Shown: positions 42,874-51,735 of the stretch, piece after piece
How the letters are laid out: every line of letters starts with the position of its first letter
Numbering within the stretch: the stretch's first letter is position 1
Assembly (NCBI GenBank): GCA_903842455.1
Contig: CAIMLX010000059.1
Coordinates: 1 to 51,923, forward strand
Direction of reading: 5' to 3'
From: an uncultured Hyphomicrobiales bacterium
GTDB lineage: Bacteria; Pseudomonadota; Alphaproteobacteria; Rhizobiales; Devosiaceae
Length of the DNA: 51,923 nucleotides
Made by a program: the position numbers and the translations under genes
The notes under the pieces: model-generated
What the model was told of the DNA's origin: nothing
What the model saw: the letters and a program-made list of their open reading frames with translations, nothing else
Databases searched by the model: none

Positions 42874-45057
42874 ATGGCGGACTACAAAGAGCTGTTACGT
42901 AGGGCGGTCGAAGCTCTGCCCGAGAACAACGGCGCCGCGCGCCGCGCGGTCTACGAGAAGGCGCGTGCCGCCCTCGTCGGACAGCTGCGCGCCATCAATC
43001 CGCCCCTCGCTGCCCGAGACATCACCGCGCACCGTCTCCAGCTCGAGGACTGCATTCGCCAGGTCGAGCAGGAAGCCAGCGAGGCCGTGATCGCCGGGCT
43101 TGGCTCGTCGAAGGAAGAGGCGCCGCCGCCGCCGCCCGTGTACTTCGAACCGCCGGCCAAGAAGGCGCCCACCTCGGTGGCGCGTCCGGTGGCGAAGACC
43201 GTGACGGGCGGTGCCGTGAAGGAGCCGCCGAAGCCGCTGCCGCCGGGCGGCAGCATCGAGGAAATCATCGCCGCGGCCAATGCCGAGCCCGAAGCGGCGC
43301 AGGTCGAGGCCAAGCGCTCGATGGTGCGGACCGAAGGCAAGCCGATGGGCAAGCCGGTGCCCAAGCTGGTGCCGGGGACCCCGGCACGGACACAGATCGC
43401 GCCACCGCGCGCGGCGGCGCCGCCACCCACGCCGATCTTCGATGAACCCGAACTCGAGGAGGAGCTTCCGGCTCCCCCGACCGCGGCACAGCCGCGTCCG
43501 ATGGCCAAGACCGGCCGGCCGTTGCCATCGATCGTCGCCCGGGCCGAAGCGGCCAAGAGCCGGACCGGCTCGGCAGCCTTTGGCGCGCCGATCGGCGGCG
43601 CGTCGCGTGGACCGGAACTGACGCCGCGCCGTGACGTCGGCGCATCGGTGCCGCGGCTCGAGCCGGCAGCCCGGGGCGGCCAGGCCGCAGCCCGGCAGAT
43701 GGCCACCGAGCCCGTCGCGCTGTTCAGCCAGCAGACCATACCGGCAGCGATGTCGGCTGTCCGCGAGGTCGAGGTGGAGCCGCAGGGCTCGGCCGACCCG
43801 CAGGATTCGATCGACCGGGCCATCGCTACGCTTGATCGCGAGGCGCGCGGCGAGTTCGAGGATGAGCCCGAGATCAATGGGGCTCAGCACGAGCTGCCGG
43901 AGATCGAGGACGAAGACGAAGTCGCCGAGCCGCCGCGCAAGAATGGTTTTGCAAATGGCATGCTGCGGGCCGATGCGCCTTCGGTGCCACTGAACGGCCG
44001 CAACAACGGCAAGCCGATGAAGCCGTCGGCTTTCGCCAAGAACGCCCGCCAGAGCGGCCCGCGACGCGAGCCCGAACCGTCCTTCCCGAAGGCGCGCGAA
44101 GAGGGCGACCGGCGCGGCATGGGCGCCGTGACGGTATTCCTCATCGTGTTCGTGGTGTTGTTGCTGGGCGCGGGCGGCGCAGGGTTCTGGGCCTGGCGCG
44201 AAGGCTTCATCAACCTCGACCAGATGTTTGGTCGCGCGGCACCGGTCGAACAGTCCGCGCAGGCGGTGGCACCGGGCAACGGGACGTCCGAGACCCCGGT
44301 CACGGGCCCTGGAAACACCGACACTCCGGCTGAGGTCGGCACGCCGGCGGGCGAACTGACGCCGGACGACCGGCTGGATACCACCCCCGCCGTGGCCGAG
44401 ACGCAGGCATTGCCGCTGGTGCCCGCGCCAGCCGAAGAGCGTCTGGACAGCGCGCCCTTGCCGGGCAGCGCCGAGGCTGAGGTGGCGAGACTCGATCCTG
44501 TCAACACGGTCGGCGGCCAGTCGCTGCTGCTCGAGGCCTCGGACAACGGCAAGACCGGCGCCGTGCCGTTCTCTGGCGCGATCGAATGGAGCAAGGGCAC
44601 CGACGAGATGGGCCTGCCGACGCTGATCGGCAAGGCGTCGATCCCGGCGCGCAACCTCTCGGTGGACGTCCTCATCCGCAAGAATTCCGACGCCAGCCTG
44701 CCGGCCAGTCACCTGATGGAAGTCAACTTCAAGGTCAGTGACAGTTTCATCGGCGGCTCGATCGCCGGGTTGCCTGGGGTACTGCTGAAGAACGAGGAAC
44801 TGGTCCAGGGGACGCCGCTGGTCGGTGCGTCGGCTCGCGTGGTCGGCAACTCGTTCCTGTTCGCGCTCAGCGCATCGCCTGAGGACATCACGGCCAACAG
44901 CCGGCTGCTGATGTCGCGCAAGTACATGGATCTGGCGCTGATCTACGCGACCGGCAAGCGTGCCATCATCACGCTGGAAAAAGACCCCGCAGCGGTGACG
45001 CTGTTCAACGAGGTGGTTGGGGCGTGGACAGCGCCGGCAGCTGCTTCGACGCAGTAG
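42874..45057 (+). CDS. Large proline/alanine-rich single-helix membrane protein
   Basis: I recognise this only as an alphaproteobacterial protein of the type found beside purA; no function is known to me. The 727-residue protein has a folded-looking helical N-terminus (MADYKELLRRAVEALPENNG, then VYEKARAALVGQLRAI), a long disordered Pro/Ala/Glu-rich region (about 80-410) with PPPPPVYFEPPAKKAPT, one transmembrane helix at about 416-437 (VTVFLIVFVVLLLGAGGAGF), and a C-terminal domain of about 290 residues. Its second half looks folded and periplasmic (LLEASDNGKTGAVPFSGAIE, LMEVNFKVSDSFIGGSIAGL). A terminator follows the stop. Confidence 0.75.
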   Translation: MADYKELLRRAVEALPENNGAARRAVYEKARAALVGQLRAINPPLAARDITAHRLQLEDCIRQVEQEASEAVIAGLGSSKEEAPPPPPVYFEPPAKKAPTSVARPVAKTVTGGAVKEPPKPLPPGGSIEEIIAAANAEPEAAQVEAKRSMVRTEGKPMGKPVPKLVPGTPARTQIAPPRAAAPPPTPIFDEPELEEELPAPPTAAQPRPMAKTGRPLPSIVARAEAAKSRTGSAAFGAPIGGASRGPELTPRRDVGASVPRLEPAARGGQAAARQMATEPVALFSQQTIPAAMSAVREVEVEPQGSADPQDSIDRAIATLDREARGEFEDEPEINGAQHELPEIEDEDEVAEPPRKNGFANGMLRADAPSVPLNGRNNGKPMKPSAFAKNARQSGPRREPEPSFPKAREEGDRRGMGAVTVFLIVFVVLLLGAGGAGFWAWREGFINLDQMFGRAAPVEQSAQAVAPGNGTSETPVTGPGNTDTPAEVGTPAGELTPDDRLDTTPAVAETQALPLVPAPAEERLDSAPLPGSAEAEVARLDPVNTVGGQSLLLEASDNGKTGAVPFSGAIEWSKGTDEMGLPTLIGKASIPARNLSVDVLIRKNSDASLPASHLMEVNFKVSDSFIGGSIAGLPGVLLKNEELVQGTPLVGASARVVGNSFLFALSASPEDITANSRLLMSRKYMDLALIYATGKRAIITLEKDPAAVTLFNEVVGAWTAPAAASTQ

Positions 45058-45075
45058 TCCGCGATCATCAAGGTT

Positions 45076-45112
45076 GCAGAAGGCCCCGGCAGTGTCCGGG
45101 GCCTTCTGCGTT
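45076..45112. terminator. Bidirectional terminator between the 727-residue gene and thiQ
   Basis: A perfect 14-bp GC-rich stem (45076-45089 with 45096-45109), a 6-base loop and a TTT tail separate the two convergent genes. Confidence 0.85.
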
Positions 45113-45751
45113 TCAGGCGGCAAGCAGTCGGCCGTCTTCGAGACGGTAGCGCCTGGAGGCGAGGGCTTCGACGTCATCGGCGTGGTGGCTGACCAGCATG
45201 GTGATCCAGCGGTGGCGCTTGGTGAGGCCGCGGACGAGGTCGCGCATGGTGGAGCGGGTGCTGTCGTCGAGGGCGGAAAAAGGCTCGTCGAGCAGCAGGA
45301 CCGGGCGGTCGCGCAGCAGGGTGCGGGCGAAGGCAACGCGCTGCTTTTCGCCGCCGGACAGCGTGGCGGCGCGCTGGTTCTCGATACCGGGGAGACCGAC
45401 TTCGGCGAGGGCCGCGGCAATGCGCCGGTTCGCTTGGGCGGTGGGCGTACTCCGGGGAAGGCCGAGGGCGAGGTTGCGGCCGGCGCTCAGGTGATCGAAC
45501 AGAGTGTCGGACTGGAAGAGGATCGACACCGGGCGCTGCTCGGGCGGCAGGGGGATGAGGTCAGCGCCATCAAGGGTGAGGCTGCCGCTCGCGGGTGTGA
45601 GGAACCCGGCGACCAGGTCGAGCAGGGTGGACTTGCCCGAGCCCGACTGGCCGCTGATGGCGGTGATCTCGCCCGGCGCGGCGGCAAAGCTGAACGCGTA
45701 GCGGCGGGTGGCGCCGGGGTGGGTGAAGGTCAGGCGATCAGCTTGCAGCAT
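45113..45751 (-). CDS. thiQ: Thiamine ABC transporter ATPase
   Basis: ThiQ (212 residues) powers uptake of thiamine and its phosphates. It has Walker A ISGQSGSGKSTLLDLVAGF, signature LSGGEKQRVAFARTL, Walker B PVLLLDEPFSALDD and switch His in MLVSHHADDVEA. Typical ThiQ features are its short length and the opening LQADRLTFTHPGATRRYAF. The start overlaps the thiP end by 14 bases. It is the last gene of thiBPQ, under the TPP riboswitch upstream of thiB. Confidence 0.93.
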   Translation of the reverse strand: MLQADRLTFTHPGATRRYAFSFAAAPGEITAISGQSGSGKSTLLDLVAGFLTPASGSLTLDGADLIPLPPEQRPVSILFQSDTLFDHLSAGRNLALGLPRSTPTAQANRRIAAALAEVGLPGIENQRAATLSGGEKQRVAFARTLLRDRPVLLLDEPFSALDDSTRSTMRDLVRGLTKRHRWITMLVSHHADDVEALASRRYRLEDGRLLAA

Positions 45752-47333
45752 CGTTCGATCTTCTGAAGAGCCGCGGCAGCAGGGTGAAGGCGGCGATGGT
45801 CAGCAGCAGCATGAGCGCGGCGATGGCTGCGGCGTCGTTGCTGCGATAGGCGCCCAGCGCCCGATACATGGCAAGCGGCAGGGTGGTGAAGTCCTCGGTG
45901 CCGAACAGGGCGATGACGCCCAGATCGCCAAGCGAGAAGCAGAAACTCAGCGCCACCACGACGCCCGCGTCACGAGACAGCAGCGGCCATTCCACGTCGC
46001 GGAACTGGCTCCAGCCGCGCAACCCGAGCGAACGGATCAGGCGGCCGCGACTGGTGGCGATGGCCTCGAGCGGCGGCGCGAGGGTGGCGAGAGCGAAGGG
46101 CAGCGAGAGCAGGGCGTTGGCGACGAGCACGACCACCGGGGCGGCGAACTCGGGCAGGAGGCCCATATCGCGGACGAGCAGGAAGGCACCAAGCGACAGG
46201 ACCACGGCCGGGACCGCCAGGTAGGCATAGGCCGGGGCGCCGATGGCGGTCCGGGCGAGGCGCGAGGCAGTGGCGGCGCGGGCCATGCCGATGGTCAGCG
46301 CCAGCAGCAGGGTGAGCGCGGCGGAACCGGCGCCTAGGGCGAGGCTGGTGAAGAGGGCGCGCCAGAAGCTCGGACGCTGCGCGAGGTCGACAATGCCGGG
46401 GCCGATGCCGTCGGCGAGGATGGCGAGAAGCGGCAGCGCGAAGCCGACAACGCCGACCCCGAGGATGGTCCATTGCAGAGAGCGGACCCAGCCGGCGTCG
46501 TGCCAGCGGGTCGGGCGGGAGGGGCCCGTGGCGGCGGATATCGGGGCGAAGGCAGCGGTCGCCACGATAATGGCGGAGCAGATGGCGATCTGCACGAGGG
46601 CCAGTTGCACCGCGCCGGCGAGGTCGAAATCGAGCCGGACTGCGGCGTAGATGGCGACTTCCAGCGTCTGGTTGGCGGGGCCGCCGCCCAGCAGCAGCAC
46701 GATGGGGAAACTGGTGAAGGCGAGGAGGAAGATGATGGCGCCGAGGCCGGGCAGGGTGGGGCCCAGCATCGGCCAGTCGATGACGGTAAAGCGCTGGACG
46801 GCCGAGAGGCCGAGGCCCTGGCCCATCTTCAGGCGGGCTTCGGGGATGGCGTCGAGGCGGGCGAGGAGGATGCGCGCGGCGAAGCTGGCATCGAGGATGA
46901 CGTGGGCGAATAGAATGCCGCCGAGGCCGAAGATCGGCAGTTCGAGCGGCTGGCCGGTGAGCGCGAGCGACGCTTCGTTGACCCAGCCGGCGCGGCCCCA
47001 GACGGCGAGCAGGCCGAAGGCGATGATCAGGCCGGGGGTGACGATGGCGGAGGCGAAGAGGCCGACGATCAGGTCGCGGCCGGGAAACCGCAGGCGGTTC
47101 AGGGCCCAGGCGAGGGCAATGCCGACGATGAGCGACAGCACGGTGGTCAGGGCAGCCTGGGTCGAGGTCATGACGACGAGGCGCCAGATATCGACGCTCG
47201 ATGCCGCCGCGCCGGTAGCGGCGCGGAGGATCGAGCAGAGCACCAGGACGACCAGCCCGGCGATGCTGAGGGCTAGGGCCGCCCCGGCAATGAGCCGGAG
47301 CGGCCGGGGTGGCAAGCTACTGGAGCGCGGCAA
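45738..47333 (-). CDS. thiP: Thiamine ABC transporter permease
   Basis: ThiP (531 residues) is a fused double permease of the iron/thiamine class, with about twelve helices in two halves. The two EAA-type loops are seen at IPEARLKMGQGLGLSAVQRF and ATSRGRLIRSLGLRGWSQFR. The first half includes LLIVGIALAWALNR-like text (LIVGIALAWALNRLRFPGRD), and PGLGAIIFLLAFTSFPIVLL follows its loop. It overlaps thiB by 17 bases at the start and thiQ by 14 at the end, a sign of tight coupling. Confidence 0.93.
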   Translation of the reverse strand: MPRSSSLPPRPLRLIAGAALALSIAGLVVLVLCSILRAATGAAASSVDIWRLVVMTSTQAALTTVLSLIVGIALAWALNRLRFPGRDLIVGLFASAIVTPGLIIAFGLLAVWGRAGWVNEASLALTGQPLELPIFGLGGILFAHVILDASFAARILLARLDAIPEARLKMGQGLGLSAVQRFTVIDWPMLGPTLPGLGAIIFLLAFTSFPIVLLLGGGPANQTLEVAIYAAVRLDFDLAGAVQLALVQIAICSAIIVATAAFAPISAATGPSRPTRWHDAGWVRSLQWTILGVGVVGFALPLLAILADGIGPGIVDLAQRPSFWRALFTSLALGAGSAALTLLLALTIGMARAATASRLARTAIGAPAYAYLAVPAVVLSLGAFLLVRDMGLLPEFAAPVVVLVANALLSLPFALATLAPPLEAIATSRGRLIRSLGLRGWSQFRDVEWPLLSRDAGVVVALSFCFSLGDLGVIALFGTEDFTTLPLAMYRALGAYRSNDAAAIAALMLLLTIAAFTLLPRLFRRSNDAAS

Positions 47334-48306
47334 GGGCTTCGTCCACCCAGGCCTTGAGGCTGGTGTCGAGGACGGTCTCGTCGAGCGTCAGGACGTTGGC
47401 GGGAGGCGTGCCGAACTCGGCCGGCAGGGTGTCGGCGATGTCGAGTACCGGGTACATCCAGTTGGTGGTGGGGATGATGGCCTGCGCCTCGGGGGTGACG
47501 AGATAGGCGAGGAACTGGCGGGCCAGTTCCGGCTGTTTCGCCGTCTTCAGCACACCGGCCACTTCGACCTGCGGCACGTAGCCTTCGGTGAACGCGGCGT
47601 AGGCGTACTTGCCGTCCTGCTCGGCAATCGCGTGGTAGCTGGGCGACGTGGTATAGCTCAGCACCATGTCGGCCTGGCCATCGAGGAACAGGCCATAGGC
47701 CTCGGACCAGCCGCGGGAGAGCGTCAGGATGTGGGGCTTCAGGCCCTGCCAGATCTCCGGGGCGCGATCGCCATAGGCGGTGCGGATCCAGATGACGTTG
47801 CCGAGGCCGGGGGTGGAGGAGCGCGGGTCCTGCAGCACGATCTTGAAGCTCGGCGGCAGGGCGATCAGTTCCTCGAAGCTTTTCGGCGGGTTAGGCGTCG
47901 TCTCCTTGTTGTAGACGAAGGCGAAGTAGCCGTAGTCGAAGGGCACGAACTCGGCGTCGGCCCAGTTGATGGCGAGGGTGGGCAGGGTGAGATCGTGGGT
48001 GGCGAAGAGGCCGGTCTTGCGGGCCTCGGGCGCGGTGGCAGTATCGAGGCCGACGACGACGTCGGCGGGCGAGGTGGCGCCTTCGAGCTGTACCTTGCGC
48101 AGGGTGGAGATGGCGTCCTCGGAGGCGGAGAAGTTCACCGTGCAGCCGCAGGTCTGCTCGAAGCCAGCCTTCAGCGCGGGGCCGGGGCCCCACTCGGCCG
48201 CGAAGCTGTCATAGGTGTAGACGGTAAGGACGGGCTTGTCCTGTGCGAGCGTTGGAACAGCGATGGCACTCAGTGCCGCCGCCAACGCGAAGTGTTTGAA
48301 CGACAT
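47317..48306 (-). CDS. thiB: Thiamine-binding periplasmic protein
   Basis: ThiB (329 residues) binds thiamine, TMP and TPP in the periplasm. It has a signal peptide (FALAAALSAIAVPTLAQ) and the family pattern VLTVYTYDSFAAEWGPGPAL, EQTCGCTVNFSASEDAISTL, FVPFDYGYFAFVYNKE and VIWIRTAYGDRAPEIWQGLK, plus SYTTSPSYHAIAEQDGKYAY. It is the first gene after the TPP riboswitch, so thiamine pyrophosphate should shut down thiBPQ. The neighbouring pyrophosphokinase gene reads in the opposite direction. Confidence 0.94.
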   Translation of the reverse strand: MSFKHFALAAALSAIAVPTLAQDKPVLTVYTYDSFAAEWGPGPALKAGFEQTCGCTVNFSASEDAISTLRKVQLEGATSPADVVVGLDTATAPEARKTGLFATHDLTLPTLAINWADAEFVPFDYGYFAFVYNKETTPNPPKSFEELIALPPSFKIVLQDPRSSTPGLGNVIWIRTAYGDRAPEIWQGLKPHILTLSRGWSEAYGLFLDGQADMVLSYTTSPSYHAIAEQDGKYAYAAFTEGYVPQVEVAGVLKTAKQPELARQFLAYLVTPEAQAIIPTTNWMYPVLDIADTLPAEFGTPPANVLTLDETVLDTSLKAWVDEALAALQ

Positions 48307-48384
48307 AGCGTTCCCTTCCGTTTGCGGCCATGTGGATTGAAGAGGCGCTCAATGGTATGAGGGCCCGAGGGCACCCATTGCCAT

Positions 48385-48468
48385 CTCAGACTCCCTCCGC
48401 CAGCATGACCTGGTTCAGGTTCAATGGGTAACTCTCAGCCACGGAAAACCGTGGCACCCCAGCGAGAC
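48385..48468 (-). promoter_or_regulatory. TPP riboswitch (THI element) controlling thiBPQ
   Basis: Read on the minus strand, the sequence shows the THI-box blocks in order: CTGGGGTGCC, an arm with CACGG-TTTT-CCGTG, GGCTGAGAGTTACCC, TTGAACCTGAACCAGGTC and ATGCTGGCGGAGGGAGTC. These are the conserved P1, P2, P4 and P5 parts that bind thiamine pyrophosphate. It ends about 80 bases before the thiB start codon. Confidence 0.95.
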
Positions 48469-48497
48469 GCCCAACAGATAGACAGAGTTCTCCTCCC

Positions 48498-49211
48498 GTG
48501 CAAGCGCGCGCTCCCCAGACAAACCTCGCAACCTTCACCGACCTCTTGGTCATCGTCGGCGGCGGCAGCCTTGATGCCGACCTGCTGCGGGAGCTCTACG
48601 CTTCGGGCGGGCACCTGGTGGGCGCGGATGGCGGGGCGGACCAGATCGTCGAGGCCGGGCTGAAGCCGGAGCTGATCGTCGGTGATTTCGACTCGCTGAA
48701 GGCCCCGCATGAGTGGCTGGGGAAGACCCGGCTGATGCAGATTGCCGAGCAGGAAACCACCGATTTCGAGAAGGCGATCTACTCGACACGGGCGCCGGTG
48801 ACGGTGGCGCTGGGGATGACCGGCAAACGATTCGACCACACGCTGGCGGCGCTCGACGCGGTGACCCGTTACGCGGCGCGGCGGAAAATCATCCTTGTGG
48901 ATGAAGAGGATGTGGCCGTGGCGCTGACCGACCGGTTCTCGTTCGAGGTGGCGGCCGGGGGGCGGGTGTCGATCCATCCGCTGGCGCCGGTGACGTTCTG
49001 GACCTCGGAGGGGCTGAAGTACCCGCTCGATGCGGTGAGGCTGGCGCCGGGGGTGCGGACGGGGACGTCGAACGAAGCGCTGACCGGGCCGTTCACCATC
49101 GTGCCGGAGGAGGGGATGCATGCTCCCTTCCTGCTGATCCTGCCGCGGGACTACCTGATGCCGTTGATCGCCAAGCTGCTGGCGGAGCCGCGGCAGCGTT
49201 CATCCGAATGA
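48498..49211 (+). CDS. thiN: Thiamine pyrophosphokinase
   Basis: The 237-residue enzyme transfers pyrophosphate from ATP to thiamine to give TPP. The signature motifs are present: LVGADGGADQIVEAG, LIVGDFDSLK, QETTDFEKAIY and ALGMTGKRFDHTLAALDAV. The C-terminal beta domain has GTSNEALTGPFTIVPEEGM. GTG at 48498 is used, with a short TCCTCCC tract before it that is not a ribosome site, so translation may start weakly. It diverges from thiBPQ; the riboswitch between them is oriented toward thiB only. Together they import thiamine and activate it. Confidence 0.92.
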   Translation: MQARAPQTNLATFTDLLVIVGGGSLDADLLRELYASGGHLVGADGGADQIVEAGLKPELIVGDFDSLKAPHEWLGKTRLMQIAEQETTDFEKAIYSTRAPVTVALGMTGKRFDHTLAALDAVTRYAARRKIILVDEEDVAVALTDRFSFEVAAGGRVSIHPLAPVTFWTSEGLKYPLDAVRLAPGVRTGTSNEALTGPFTIVPEEGMHAPFLLILPRDYLMPLIAKLLAEPRQRSSE

Positions 49212-49238
49212 CTGGCAGATGAACGGCTTCTGAACGAC

Positions 49239-49261
49239 GAAGGCGCCCGTTGGGCGCCTTC
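49239..49261. terminator. Bidirectional hairpin terminator between thiN and rpoH
   Basis: A perfect 10-bp stem (49239-49248 with 49252-49261) with a 3-base loop lies between two convergent genes. T content downstream is modest on both sides. Confidence 0.7.
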
Positions 49262-49293
49262 TGAATGGACCTGGTCCGCGATGTAAGCGGTGT

Positions 49294-50175
49294 TTACACG
49301 ACTTCGCGCGGCTTGTTGGCGGCCTTCTGGACCGCCTCCTGCACCTTCTCGAACGCGCGGACCTCGATCTGCCGGATGCGCTCGCGACTCACACTGTACT
49401 CCTGCGCCAACTCTTCGAGAGTAGCAGGGTCGTCGCGGAGGCGGCGGGCCTGGAAGATGGCCTTCTCGCGGTCGTTCAGATCCTGCATGGCGTTGGTCAG
49501 CAGGCCCATGCGCTCGGCGAACTCCTCGGACTCGCCGAGCGTGGTTTCGGCCGACGGCGTATCGTCGGCGAGCCAGTCCTGCCACTCCGAAGCGCCTTCA
49601 TCGGCCCGCATCGGGGCGTTCAGCGACGCATCGCCGGAGAGGCGCTGGTTCATCGAGACCACATCGGCCTCGGAGACGCGCAGCGTGGTGGCGATCTGCT
49701 TGATCTGGTCGGGATGCAGGTTGCCGTCATCGAGGGCGGCGATCTGCCCCTTCACCTTGCGCAGGTTAAAGAACAGGCGCTTCTGCGCGGCCGTGGTGCC
49801 GATCTTGACGAGGCTCCACGAGCGCAGGACATATTCCTGGATGGCCGCGCGGATCCACCACATGGCGTAGGTGGCGAGGCGGAACCCCTTTTCGGGCTCG
49901 AAACGCTTCACCGCATGCATGAGGCCGACATTGCCTTCCGAAATCACTTCGGAAATGGGCAGGCCATAGCCGCGATAGCCCATGGCGATCTTGGCCACGA
50001 GCCGCAGGTGCGAGGTGATGAGCTTCTGGGCCGAGCCGGGATCCTCATGCTCCTTGTAGCGCTTGGCGAGCATGTATTCCTCGTCCGGCTCAAGCATCGG
50101 AAACTTGCGGATTTCCTGGAGGTAGCGGCTGAGGCCGCCTTCACTCGACAGGATCGGCAGATTTGTCTGGGCCAT
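49294..50175 (-). CDS. rpoH: RNA polymerase sigma-32 factor
   Basis: RpoH (293 residues) directs RNA polymerase to heat-shock promoters. Region 1.2/2.1 starts LSRYLQEIRKFPMLEPDEEY, region 2.2-2.4 is SEGNVGLMHAVKRFEPEKGF and TYAMWWIRAAIQEYVLRSWS, the RpoH box is QKRLFFNLRKVKGQI, and region 4.2 is TLEELAQEYSVSRERIRQIE. The ATG at 50175 excludes an upstream in-frame stretch without ribosome site. Hyphomicrobiales usually have two rpoH copies; which one this is cannot be told. Transcription probably starts from the TATAAT-type element near 50253. Confidence 0.95.
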   Translation of the reverse strand: MAQTNLPILSSEGGLSRYLQEIRKFPMLEPDEEYMLAKRYKEHEDPGSAQKLITSHLRLVAKIAMGYRGYGLPISEVISEGNVGLMHAVKRFEPEKGFRLATYAMWWIRAAIQEYVLRSWSLVKIGTTAAQKRLFFNLRKVKGQIAALDDGNLHPDQIKQIATTLRVSEADVVSMNQRLSGDASLNAPMRADEGASEWQDWLADDTPSAETTLGESEEFAERMGLLTNAMQDLNDREKAIFQARRLRDDPATLEELAQEYSVSRERIRQIEVRAFEKVQEAVQKAANKPREVV

Positions 50176-50252
50176 GATGCACCCTCGTCTTTCCCCCGTG
50201 GCACGGGCAGATTTCCAGCCGTGTCCTGAACGGCACACTGCTGACACTACGT

Positions 50253-50283
50253 ATTATATAGGGCGATTTGGTGGGATGATAAG
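50253..50283 (-). promoter_or_regulatory. Candidate rpoH promoter
   Basis: On the minus strand, CTATATAAT (50253-50261) is preceded at 16-base spacing by CTTATC, a 4-of-6 match to the alphaproteobacterial -35 CTTGAC, while CTATAT fits the -10. It lies about 78 bases before the rpoH start. Confidence 0.4.
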
Positions 50284-50360
50284 ACCCACCTCATCCCCAC
50301 CTCAATGCCACACGCGACCTTACGGTTGCATGTTCGGCATCTTACGATTTCGTGAGGAAT

Positions 50361-51380
50361 TCAGCGCGAATAGGCGAGGTTGTAGGGCTCGAGCGCCGCC
50401 TCCAGCGCCTGAAGGTCGGCCGGCAGCGGCGCCTCAAAGAGGATTTCCTCGCCGGTCGTGGGGTGCTCGAAGCCGAGTTCGGCGGCATGCAGGGCCTGCC
50501 GTCCGAGGGCGACGACGGCGGCCTTCGGGGCATCCGGCAGGCGATTGACCTTGGTCGCAAAGCCGGTGGCATAGACGAGGTCGGACACCAGCGGGTGGCC
50601 GATATGGGCCATGTGGACGCGGATCTGGTGGGTGCGCCCGGTCTCGAGCTCGCACTTGATGCGGGTGACATCCCAGCCTTCGTCGCCGAAGCGGGCCTCG
50701 ACCATGTAGTGGGTGATGGCTTCGCGTCCGTCCTTGCGGACGGCCTGCTTGAGGCGGTTGCCCGGGTCACGGCCGAGCGGCGCTTCGACCGTGCCGCGCG
50801 CCTGCTGGGTGCGACCCCAGGCCCAGGCGAGATAGGCGCGGTGCAGCGGGCCGGTGCGCCCGTGATCGGCGAATTGGGCGGCGAGATGATTATGGGCGCG
50901 ATCGGTCTTGGCGGCGACCATGACGCCGGAGGTATCCCGATCGAGGCGGTGGACGATACCGGGACGCTTGACCCCGCCGATGCCCTTGAGGCTGGTGCCA
51001 CAATGGTAGAGCAGGGCGTTGACCAGCGTGCCGGTCCAACTGCCGGGGGCCGGGTGCACCACCATGCCGACGGGCTTGTTGATGACGATCAGTTCGTCGT
51101 CCTCGTAGAGGATATCGAGCGGAATGTTCTCGGGCTCGGGATCGGCATCCACCGGCTCGGGAGCGAGGAGCAGGATTTCGTCGCCTTCCTTGAGGCTGTA
51201 TTTGGGCAGGGTGACCGCAACGCCATTGATCGTAACGGCTCCGGCCAGTATCAGGTCCTTCAGCCGGTTGCGCGAGTAGACCGGCACGGCCCGGGCCAGC
51301 GCGACATCAAGCCTGCTGCCGGCCTCGGCCGCATCGACGGCAACGAGCCATTCCTGTTCCTCACCGGAAAAGTCCTGCAT
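50361..51380 (-). CDS. rluD: Ribosomal large-subunit pseudouridine synthase D family
   Basis: The 339-residue enzyme isomerises uridines in 23S rRNA (positions in helix 69 for RluD). It has an N-terminal S4 RNA-binding domain (about residues 20-85, SRNRLKDLILAGAVTINGVA), and a catalytic domain with GIVHRLDRDTSGVMVAAKTD, in which the first Asp after HRL is the nucleophile, plus ELETGRTHQIRVHMAHIGHP. The length is right for RluD. The start codon is shared in opposite direction with the next gene (CATG at 51378-51381). Confidence 0.93.
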   Translation of the reverse strand: MQDFSGEEQEWLVAVDAAEAGSRLDVALARAVPVYSRNRLKDLILAGAVTINGVAVTLPKYSLKEGDEILLLAPEPVDADPEPENIPLDILYEDDELIVINKPVGMVVHPAPGSWTGTLVNALLYHCGTSLKGIGGVKRPGIVHRLDRDTSGVMVAAKTDRAHNHLAAQFADHGRTGPLHRAYLAWAWGRTQQARGTVEAPLGRDPGNRLKQAVRKDGREAITHYMVEARFGDEGWDVTRIKCELETGRTHQIRVHMAHIGHPLVSDLVYATGFATKVNRLPDAPKAAVVALGRQALHAAELGFEHPTTGEEILFEAPLPADLQALEAALEPYNLAYSR

Positions 51381-51729
51381 GAGCGAGCCTCAAGAAGAAA
51401 AAACCAAGACGCCTGAGCTGACACCGGAAGCGGTCGCCGTGCTCGGCCGGGCGCGAAAGAGCTTCTTCGTGTCGATCGCGCTGCTGCTGCTGGGCCTTAT
51501 GGCCATTGGCGGCGCCGTTGTCTACCGCACGTCGCAGTCGGACGGACCGCCGCAGGGCGATTACGTGATCGCCTCGCTACAGATTCCGCAGGGCGCCGAG
51601 GTAGTGTCGGCGGTGGCGGCCGACGGGCAGGTGACGCTCACCTACCGGCTGGGGGCGATGACCAGCGTGCGGATTTTCGACGGCAGGACCGGCGAGATGG
51701 TACGGGAGATTCCGGTGGTGAGCGAGTAA
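51379..51729 (+). CDS. Small one-helix membrane protein (DUF6476-like)
   Basis: The 116-residue protein has a charged N-terminus, one membrane helix (FFVSIALLLLGLMAIGGAVV) and an outside domain of about 65 residues rich in beta strands (GDYVIASLQIPQGAEVVSAV, VTLTYRLGAMTSVRIFDGRT). Proteins of this shape divergent to rluD occur widely in Hyphomicrobiales, and the family assignment rests on that memory. Its ATG overlaps the rluD ATG on the other strand, so both genes must start from promoters lying inside each other's coding region. Function unknown. Confidence 0.75.
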   Translation: MSEPQEEKTKTPELTPEAVAVLGRARKSFFVSIALLLLGLMAIGGAVVYRTSQSDGPPQGDYVIASLQIPQGAEVVSAVAADGQVTLTYRLGAMTSVRIFDGRTGEMVREIPVVSE

Positions 51730-51735
51730 GGGGCT

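Noticed and set aside
42895-45420. An 841-codon minus-strand frame across the 727-residue gene and into thiQ
   Set aside because: Only its start region overlaps thiQ in another frame. The rest is Arg-rich shadow of the opposite gene, and a terminator lies within it.
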